Positions 57,242 through 64,000 of a DNA stretch of 64,000 bases are shown here, piece after piece. Within the stretch, counting starts at the first letter, position 1. Each line of letters begins with the position of its first letter. The notes beneath the pieces were generated by a model. The model worked only from the letters and a program-made list of their open reading frames with translations, searched no databases and was not told the DNA's origin. Made by a program: the position numbers and the translations under genes. The DNA lies in NCBI GenBank assembly GCA_963920575.1, contig OY986969.1, positions 6,210,001 through 6,274,000 on the forward strand, given 5' to 3'. This DNA is from Narthecium ossifragum (Eukaryota > Streptophyta > Magnoliopsida > Dioscoreales > Nartheciaceae).

Positions 57242-60089
57242 TGTCACGCCCCGACCCAGAAAACCCATCCAGGCCGGGACGTGAGGGTCTAAACTCTAAA
57301 TCAAACGGCGAAAGCCTCCCCTTTTAAACATCAATTTAGCACCTGGTGCATGATTACAATATTCACAAATAATTTAAACTATCCTGTCATCAACTCATAA
57401 TACAATCTAACTTTAAAAGATAAAATAATGATTCAATTCATCTAGTACAACAATCTCTGATCAAATTTACATCAAATTGAAATACAAATACATTCTCCTT
57501 CAGATTACAATTTATACATTTAAAGCTGTACATCAATTGAATATAATAAACTGATGATATCCTCGATCTCACGCACCACCAAAGGGGGTACCGCCTCCAA
57601 CACCGCAACCACCTGAAAAAGAAGGGACTGCATCGACCTGCATCGCCGATGCAGCCCAGGTAGGAGTGAGCAACAAAGCTTGCTCAGTAGGGTTCTACGC
57701 TATTCTACGTCGCACAGAAAGGAAGGGAACACAACAGTGTCGCTTCCCGCCTGAGTCTAAGGTATGTCTCGGGCCCCATAACCCATCGATGTCCCAAGGG
57801 CTCCTGTCATGAACCTCTCTCTTGAACATGTTACCAAGATCACCCTAAGCACTAACAGGGGAACAGTACCATGCAGGATCACCCTTACCCAGCAGGGATA
57901 CCACTGCCTGGGGACCACGTCGGGAACACATCGATTACATCCTTAGCACACAGTCGAGGAGAGCGACACGACCTCTAAACCTCAAGCAATATAATATTCC
58001 AGTCCAACTACCTAATAATCCTCGAATGATATCAAACATGATTACTGATAACAATCACGTCCTAATCCTCGACTACCCCAAACCCCGGTCCTAGGGCTAG
58101 ATCCGGGCTACCCGAGAACCCCGGATCGACGATCGAAACCATCGTCTACCACCTAACCTGATGCTTCTAATGCAGTCAAATGCATGCAATGCTCACGCGC
58201 ACATCAAGAGGAAAATCATACATGCGACAATATGACATCACAACATACAGGACTAGGCATAGCCCACAGCTCGCCAAGGGGTAAACATGCATAAAGCAGA
58301 TAAAGGTCTAAACTACAATAATACAATATTATAACGACGCCCACGGGCCGTTAACAAACAACTACACATTCAAACGAAATTCCGGCATTACAACGGCGTC
58401 CACAGCCGTCAACCGCAATTTCTACAACAGGGATACAACCCCGGCCACGCAATACACAACAGGCCACAATTACAAGTTAATACAACTATGGCACACCTTC
58501 GGCCCGCTTATCAATCTAAACATCCCAAGGGGCATTACTCCCTTGGTTCAACCACGAGCCCCACACGGGCTAAACATGTATATATAACACATATATATAA
58601 CTAACATCTATGATATGTCATGTTCTACAAATTGAAAGCTAATTAGCTATCTATTCGCCGGAGAAAATACAGATTTGAACATACCGATCCTAGAGATCAC
58701 TAGGAACATTAAATACGTGAATCCTGAAGCATCAAACCCAATAAAACATCAAAGATCCAATAAGAAGCCAAATCCCGGATTGCTACAGTAAACTACAATT
58801 TAGCGAAGATGAAATCTTCGCAAATCGACGTCCAAACGACGTTAAACCTCAACTCAAACTTAATCAGATATTGATTAATATACTGGGAGCATGCTGACCA
58901 AGAATTAGATCCAATGGAAGTCTAATTTCCACATATTAGACTAATCAATTTCTCAATCTCTGTTTCACAGCAGTTTAGGAAACAATTCATCAAAAATCGT
59001 AGGAAAATTCAAAAATCATGAAATCAGCGGCAAACGAAAGATAACTCGATGATCTACAACTTTCATCTTGAAAGTTTCACGAGATCATGCACGTACGAGC
59101 CCAGATCTGAGCTAGAACAGCTCAGCCCGCCGAAAAACAGAACCTCGATAAAATCCGGGAAAAACCTCCAAAAATCCGGATAAAACACAAATCAAATCCT
59201 ACCAACCTCTAATCAGTTGCTAAACAAGTCCATAAGCATCATATTACACATATAAAACCATAGATCTAACAACCAAACCCTAGATCTAACATACCCTAAT
59301 GATATAGGTAGAAACCCTACCTTCAAACGCTAAATCCGAGCTTCTTCCTCCTTGATCCGTCGTCCTCCCTCGCCGCCATCGTCACCAGCTCGCCGGAGAG
59401 CCGCCGAAGACCTCCTACAGCCGCAGCCACCGCCGGAGAAGGAAGAGGAGAGGAGATGCCGCGGAAGAAAGAGGGGAAGGAAGGAGGGGGAGGAGACCTC
59501 GCCACCGCCTCCAAGCCGCCGGAGAGCCGCCGGTGCTCTCAAACCCATCAAGGCCTCGCCGGAGAAGAAGAACAAGGGCTGCCACGGAAGGGAAGGGAAA
59601 GGGGAGCCCTCGCCGTCGTCTCCACGTCGCCGGGGAAGGTGGCCGGAGGAGAGGAAGTCGGAGAGGAGAGGGGAAGGGGTCGGGCACGGGTGAAGCCAGG
59701 GAGAAGGAAGAGGAAAAGGAGAGAAAAAGGGAAAAGAAAGGGAGAGGGTCGGGTGGAGGAAAAGAAGAAAAAGGGGAGAGAGGAAAAATAAGAAAATTAA
59801 TTAAACTAAAGCTGGGATTTAATCTCAGCCGTCCGTCTTGATCAAGCCCGATCAAGATCCAATCTACCGATCGAGGACGCCGAAAAGGATCCAATCAACC
59901 ACAAACATCAATCAGAGGCAGTGTGTGTACAACGCGGGTGTGAAACCGACCGCCAAGGGGTAATTTACCAAATTGCCCTTGGGGTCCAAAAACAGCAATG
60001 TGATCAACCGATCGCACTGCGAGGCCAACCGAGCCAAACCACAAAATCAAACCCTCGACCTACCGCGGTCGGACCGGGTTGGAGGAACA
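57242..60089 (-). mobile_element. Solo LTR, reverse, in the MULE gene
   Basis: It is 2848 bp and starts TGTCACGCCCCGACCC on the plus strand and ends GTTGGAGGAACA. It has an exact TSD, TGCGA (57237-57241 and 60090-60094). Removing it and one TSD joins the MULE frame without loss. Shared features with other LTRs are the GCAGCCCAGGTAGGAGTGAGC block (about 57650), the CCCGGTCCTAGGGCTAGATC block (about 58085) and GCGGGTGTGAAACCGACC (about 59935). A purine-rich run (59440-59790) gives long spurious open frames. Confidence 0.9.
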
Positions 60090-60598
60090 TGCGAGGCTTC
60101 ATTTCAAAGAGTGCTCTTTTAATAGTTCAAAAAGAATCAGAGAGAGCCAATGAGATCGGTGCGGATAAGTTCGCATGTGGTTGTACAGTCCGACGCACAC
60201 ATGGTTTGCCATGTGCCCATGAGATCGCCAACTACAAGCTTGATTGCCGCCCCATACCCCTAGAATGCATACATCACCATTGACGGAAGCTTGACTTGTC
60301 GGCTCCACCAGCCAATGAAATCCCAAAACTTAAGTGCCAAAATACGCTAGAACTCTTGGAAAACGCATTTCTAGCTCAGAATGAGGCAGGAAGAACGCAT
60401 ATGCTGAGGAAAATGTATGAGCTAGCAGAACAGCAGTCTAGTTATGTTCTTGAGCCAGAGGTGAAGTTGAGGACCCGCGGTCGACCAAGCGCTAAGAAGA
60501 AGAAGTTGATGCTCTCAACACAACGCGACCCATCCGCCTTTGAATATGCACCTTCGTTCAAGGACAGTAACTCACTAGAAGAAACTCCTCTACATGTT

Positions 60599-60975
60599 TG
60601 TCGCGCCCCGACCCGCGAAAGCCCAACCGGGCCAGGCGACGCGAACCGGAGCCTAACAAACGCGGAAGAAAAGCTGGCGAGGGTTCCCTCTAACCTATTG
60701 GTCTCCCTAACAGTTCACCAAAAGCACCCCCAATTAAAAGACAATAGAATAATGAAGCCTCGAACCACAGATTTAAAACTCAAAAAGGTTTAATATACAT
60801 ATCCTCGGAGAGGGGGGATTTCGAATACAACATTACTCCCGTAGGAGACTATCTAACATAGGATAAAAACTGTAAAGGATCACCACCTCTCAGACTCCAC
60901 TTGGCGCCGCCGCACCGCCAACCAACTGCCCGGGTAGGAGTGAGCACTAAACTCAGTAGGGATTTAAACTACGAC
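60599..60975 (-). mobile_element. Truncated B-type LTR
   Basis: It starts TGTCGCGCCCCGACCCGCG like the LTRs of element B and follows them to ACTACGAC at 60975, where an Athila/Tat-type LTR begins. Relative to B it lacks about 50 bp between two CCCGG motifs (about 60930). The rest may resume beyond the right-hand element, outside the window. It interrupts the MULE gene tail. Confidence 0.8.
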
Positions 60976-62727
60976 TGATAAGTGCATGAAAGTGCACTCT
61001 AAATAGCCTTATAACCATCTCAATTGCTAGATTATTATCCTTAATCAGCATCTTTATTACTATTTTTATATTTATATGTTGCTTCACATGGTTGTTTGGA
61101 AAATGCAGGAAATTGGAGCTAAAAGAAGCTGAAAAGAGTATATGGATCAACTTCAACAATTAATCTGTACCTGCTCATGAAGAATCAGATGATGTACCAT
61201 ATATGGTTGGAAAGTTCTTGAAGTCTAGATTCTGGGGAATTTTACGGTTCATGATTCCGAGTTTCCTAGAGGAAGTTACGGCAATTTTAGTACCGATGGC
61301 GCAGTCTGAAGGGCAGAACCGAAAATAAGTTGCAAGTCCGAGCGATCCGCCGATCGATCGGACCTCGCGAAAACGTGCCAGAACTTGTTTTTTTCAGCCA
61401 TATAGGGAGCGATCGATCCCTCTATCGCTCCTATAGGGTCCGATCGATCCGACACCAATGGTCCGATCGATCGGACTCGGAAAAAGCCAAAAACAGCGGA
61501 TTTTTACTCAACCGATCGATCCAACACTCATAATTCGATCGATCGGACTTGGGAATTAAAGGGTGACAGAACGTATGCTTTCTAGAGGAGCAGAGTTCGA
61601 TCGATCCGTCCATCGATCGGACTCGGGCGTAAATAGAAGATTGGAGATTTTAAGAGACCGATCGATCCAACATCCCGAGGGGGATCGATCGGACGTTCCC
61701 AGAGAATTAAATTGACGGTTTTGATCTAATCCGAGTTTACTAATTCTTGGACCCTATAAATAGGAAACTTAGGGCTAATCAAGGGGGACTTCTTGGACAT
61801 TTTTGGAGTCTCTTCTCAGGACTTTTTCAAGAGGAAGAAGATGAAGACATCTCCATCCATGACCGAGTAATCCGCGGGCATGGCGGACGGATGATCTAGC
61901 GAGGATTAGGGTTTCTTCTCCAACAATGGTTCATAGTTTTTAATCTTCATTGTTAAACTCTTTTCTATGTATTGGATCTTCAAATATTATTTTCAGATTA
62001 TAGATTTCTATGTGGATGATTAATATTATGAATCCAGTCATGCTTCTTTCATGATCTTATAATCCCATAGTCTTCTCTTTTGATTCTCCTACCGAGTCTT
62101 GCGAGACCTTTGCTATACATTGCCCGTAGTGACAGCTGGTATTGTATATTCTTAGGGATCTTGTTAGACAAGGTTGGGGCTCTATCCCGTGAGATCTTTG
62201 CTATGCATTGCCGATTGTGAGAGTTGGTATTGTGTATTCTTAGGGATCCGGTTAGAGTTAGGGCTTTGTCCCGATGAACTTTTGCTGCGCGTTGCCTGTA
62301 GTGACAGCCGGTATCGTGTATTCTTAGGTTTGGTTGGATGAAGTTAGAACTATAAAAAGGAAGAACCAATCGTAGGAAGAGACATTTATATATTTTATCA
62401 GATTCATAATTCTTTATCTTCCGGTTAAGGTGATTGGGATGTGAATCCCTTAACTGTGTATCATATGAACCGTTGAGAAGAGAAGAACCTAAATCCGAGT
62501 GAAGTGATTCCTGAAGCCTAGCCTCATTCAAATCCTGATTTCTTTGTTACCTTTATTTTACCATTACATCTCTGATCTATTTTCTTAACTTTCATCGCTC
62601 TTGATTGTTGTCAATTCATTGTTATCTGTGTTTCTGGATCTTTCCTGCTTGTCTCTCTGTGGGATTCGACCTCTCTTATGCTGTACTGCACCGCGACCGC
62701 TGTGCGTGACACATTTGAGCGACATCA
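60976..62727 (+). repeat. 5' LTR of the Athila/Tat-type element
   Basis: It starts TGATAAGTGCATGAAAGTGC and ends GAGCGACATCA (1752 bp). A TATA box, TATAAATA, lies at 61755-61762. CGATCGATCGGAC-like palindromes cluster at about 61340-61690, upstream of it. Downstream are three tandem copies of a unit of about 90 bp (about 62095-62340). The start matches the solo LTR at 14686-16130 (complement). Confidence 0.88.
62095..62340 (+). repeat. Three tandem copies of a ~90 bp unit in the LTR
   Basis: Each unit includes a TTTGCT…CGTTGCC or CATTGCC segment, GTGACAGCTGGTATTGTATA or a variant, and ATTCTTAGG. The copies have diverged by substitutions and small indels. Confidence 0.75.
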
Positions 62728-62732
62728 AAAAT

Positions 62733-62750
62733 TGGCGCCGTTGCCGGGGA
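62733..62750 (+). other. Primer binding site of the Athila/Tat-type element
   Basis: TGGCGCCGTTGCCGGGGA lies 5 bp after the LTR. This sequence is the standard primer site of Athila/Tat-lineage elements, usually attributed to tRNA-Asp. Confidence 0.88.
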
Positions 62751-62910
62751 GACTGTTCAGAAAAGCGCCAGAATCAGATTACAGTGATTGTAGACACCGA
62801 AAGCGGTAACTTCGTTCATTTTCTTTAGTCTTTATTTCTTTATTTCTTTATTTTGGTTTTGATTTTTTTTTAGTTGGTTTGCATCTTTTGGATCGTGTGT
62901 TTGCTGGTGT

Positions 62911-64000
62911 ATGCCTCGGTATAGAGACAAACTAGGCAGATTTGCTAGACGCCCCGAGGGTGATTCTGAAACTTCTGATAGTGAGACATATATTGCTGAT
63001 CTTTTTGACGCACAGTCACAAACCTCACATCATACTTTCATTATGGCTGAGCACGAGGAACAACAAGCTCCTAGGAGGTTGCAAGAATATTTGCATCCAA
63101 CACGCACTGCTACACCTTCATGCATCATGTTTCCACCTAATGCTGCACATGTTGACTTTAAACCTGGCATGATTCAATTGCTTCCTACCTTTCATGGGTT
63201 GGAAAATGAAAATCCATATGTGCATATTAGGGAGTTTGAGGAAGTAGTAGCGACCTTCCATGGCCAACCAGGTGCACTAGATATGATCCGACTTAAGTTC
63301 TTTCCCTTCTCACTGAAGGATAGAGCAAAGAGTTGGTTATATTCCTTGAGGCCACGATCTATAGGATCTTGGGCTGAAATGACACAGATATTTTTCAACA
63401 AGTATTTCCCACAGCACAAAACCAATGCACTTAAGAGACAGATTTCGATCTTCACACAGAAGGATAGTGAAACTTTGTATCAGGAGTGGGAACGATTTAA
63501 AGACATGTTGAATTTATGTCCTCATCATGGATATGAAAGTTGGCGTCTTGTTAGTTATTTCTATGATGGTTTAACTGTTAGAGAACGCCAATTTGTTGAG
63601 ATGATGTGTAATGGTGAATTTTTGCAAAAAGATCCTGACGCAGCTATTGAGTATTTGACAGAGCTTGCTGAGAAAGCTCATACATGGACTGGACCGAATG
63701 CAACAGAAAGTACAAACAGGGCCAGACCACCACCGCAGCAACAAGGTGGAGGAATTTATCAGTTGCGGGAGGAGGATGCACTCAAGGCAAAAGTGGAGAG
63801 TCTAACAAGGGAGCTGGAGCTATTAAAGACCAAAGATATGATGGCAGCCCGAACCTCTCCATACAATGAACCTACAAGGCCGGCTGGGCCATGTGCGATC
63901 TGTCAAGGCGCGGACCACCAGATTGATGATTGCCCCATCTATGCTGAGATGAGAGGTGTGTACGACGAGCATTGTAGGCGGATTCAGGAGGCCGTACACT
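62911..64000 (+). CDS. Athila/Tat-type gag, open to the window edge (partial)
   Basis: From ATG 62911 (MPRYRDKLGRFARRPEGD) the frame stays open for 363 codons to the last base. The Retrotrans_gag domain covers about residues 95-260, with HIREFEEVVATFHG, IRLKFFPFSLKDRAKSWL, TNALKRQISIFTQKD and FVEMMCNGEFLQKDPDAA. A coiled-coil-like segment (residues about 290-310) and a zinc knuckle, CAICQGADHQIDDC (CX2CX4HX4C, residues about 329-342), follow. The protein would package element RNA in particles. It has no stop or frameshift, unlike every other retroelement frame in the window. The continuation into pol lies outside. Confidence 0.88.
   Translation, partial: MPRYRDKLGRFARRPEGDSETSDSETYIADLFDAQSQTSHHTFIMAEHEEQQAPRRLQEYLHPTRTATPSCIMFPPNAAHVDFKPGMIQLLPTFHGLENENPYVHIREFEEVVATFHGQPGALDMIRLKFFPFSLKDRAKSWLYSLRPRSIGSWAEMTQIFFNKYFPQHKTNALKRQISIFTQKDSETLYQEWERFKDMLNLCPHHGYESWRLVSYFYDGLTVRERQFVEMMCNGEFLQKDPDAAIEYLTELAEKAHTWTGPNATESTNRARPPPQQQGGGIYQLREEDALKAKVESLTRELELLKTKDMMAARTSPYNEPTRPAGPCAICQGADHQIDDCPIYAEMRGVYDEHCRRIQEAVH

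Larger units (their letters stand above)
55317..60598 (+). pseudogene. FAR1/MULE-type transposase gene, broken and interrupted
   Basis: The gene type is a Mutator-like transposase related to FAR1. Exon 1 starts at 55317 (MDGEDECWSEGDE) and has a possible donor at about 55374. Further pieces lie at 55669-55747 and from about 55857. The DNA-binding part (CGRKPSITLVCERSGEYRK, KKCGCPFKLQG, VHNHP) is split by a 1-nt shift in an A run (about 56033). The MULE catalytic domain follows (LIIDCTYKTNRYRLPLLEIVG, VVVTDRELALMNAI). TGA stops at 56870 and 60281 sit where Trp is expected. A solo LTR interrupts at 57242; the frame resumes exactly at 60095. The SWIM finger CGCTVRRTHGLPCAH is at about 60178-60225. 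The tail (RGRPSAKKKK) is cut by an LTR at 60599. No terminal repeats were identified. Confidence 0.85.
60976..64000 (+). mobile_element. Athila/Tat-type Ty3/Gypsy element, 5' end
   Basis: It has a 5' LTR (60976-62727), a TGGCGCC-type primer site and an intact gag running off the window. The PBS type, different from the tRNA-Met sites of the chromoviruses, and the gag sequence mark the Athila/Tat branch. It is inserted in a B-type LTR; the five bases before it are ACGAC. It is the least damaged element in the window. Confidence 0.88.

Noticed and set aside
59456..59841. Plus-strand Lys/Glu/Arg-rich frames as a nuclear protein
   Set aside because: Purine-rich low-complexity tract of the solo LTR at 57242-60089, equivalent to tracts in the other LTRs.

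Overview
This is a stretch of plant nuclear DNA. The evidence is the Ty3/Gypsy chromovirus and Athila/Tat-type retrotransposons, a TRIM element, a two-domain (group I) WRKY gene, a PORR-domain organelle RNA-binding gene, a FAR1/MULE transposase, hAT-type genes and spliceosomal introns. The species is not identifiable from sequence alone. GC-rich coding DNA in an AT-rich background suggests a monocot or magnoliid, but this is weak. About three quarters of the window is transposable element sequence, and most coding regions are broken.

Left part (1-25393): a stack of nested insertions. A reverse-strand LTR (5452-6786 and 24911-25393) was hit by a tandem TRIM array (1-5451) and by a Tekay-type chromovirus, element A (6787-24910, TSD GTGTA). 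The TRIM's middle LTR holds a forward solo LTR (290-4866), which holds a reverse solo LTR (1590-3899, TSD GGTGG). The gag of A holds element B on the opposite strand (8604-19870, TSD CAGCA), and B holds another solo LTR (14686-16130).

Middle (25394-38407): a short unassigned segment; a 2.28 kb solo LTR (26098-28375, TSD GCCAC) that is a longer version of A's LTR; a GC-rich inverted repeat (about 28490-29590); a terminal-inverted-repeat element (29629-31869) carrying intron-containing pieces of a DUF632 (NRG2/REL2-like) gene; and a third chromovirus, H (31930-38407, minus strand, TSD CGTTT), which lacks RNase H.

Gene-bearing part (38408-53440): a group I WRKY gene at 38517-46052 whose exons contain a 253 bp hAT-type MITE, a 1.85 kb hAT element and a 196 bp Tourist-like MITE, plus a nonsense codon; a PORR-domain gene (46540-48936) with one TGA stop and a 1.1 kb MITE near its C-terminus; and, on the minus strand, a spliced BED-zinc-finger/hAT-derived gene (50913-52933), the best candidate in the window for an intact host gene.

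Right part (53441-64000): a FAR1-type MULE transposase gene (55317-60598) split by a 2.85 kb solo LTR (57242-60089, TSD TGCGA) and then by a truncated LTR (60599-60975). That LTR is cut by the 5' end of an Athila/Tat-type element (60976 to the window edge) whose gag is fully open for 363 codons.

No functional pathway is encoded here. The interest lies in insertion history, gene capture, host-gene decay, and recurrent clusters of CpG-rich palindromes inside several LTR families. No clearly new biological system was found.
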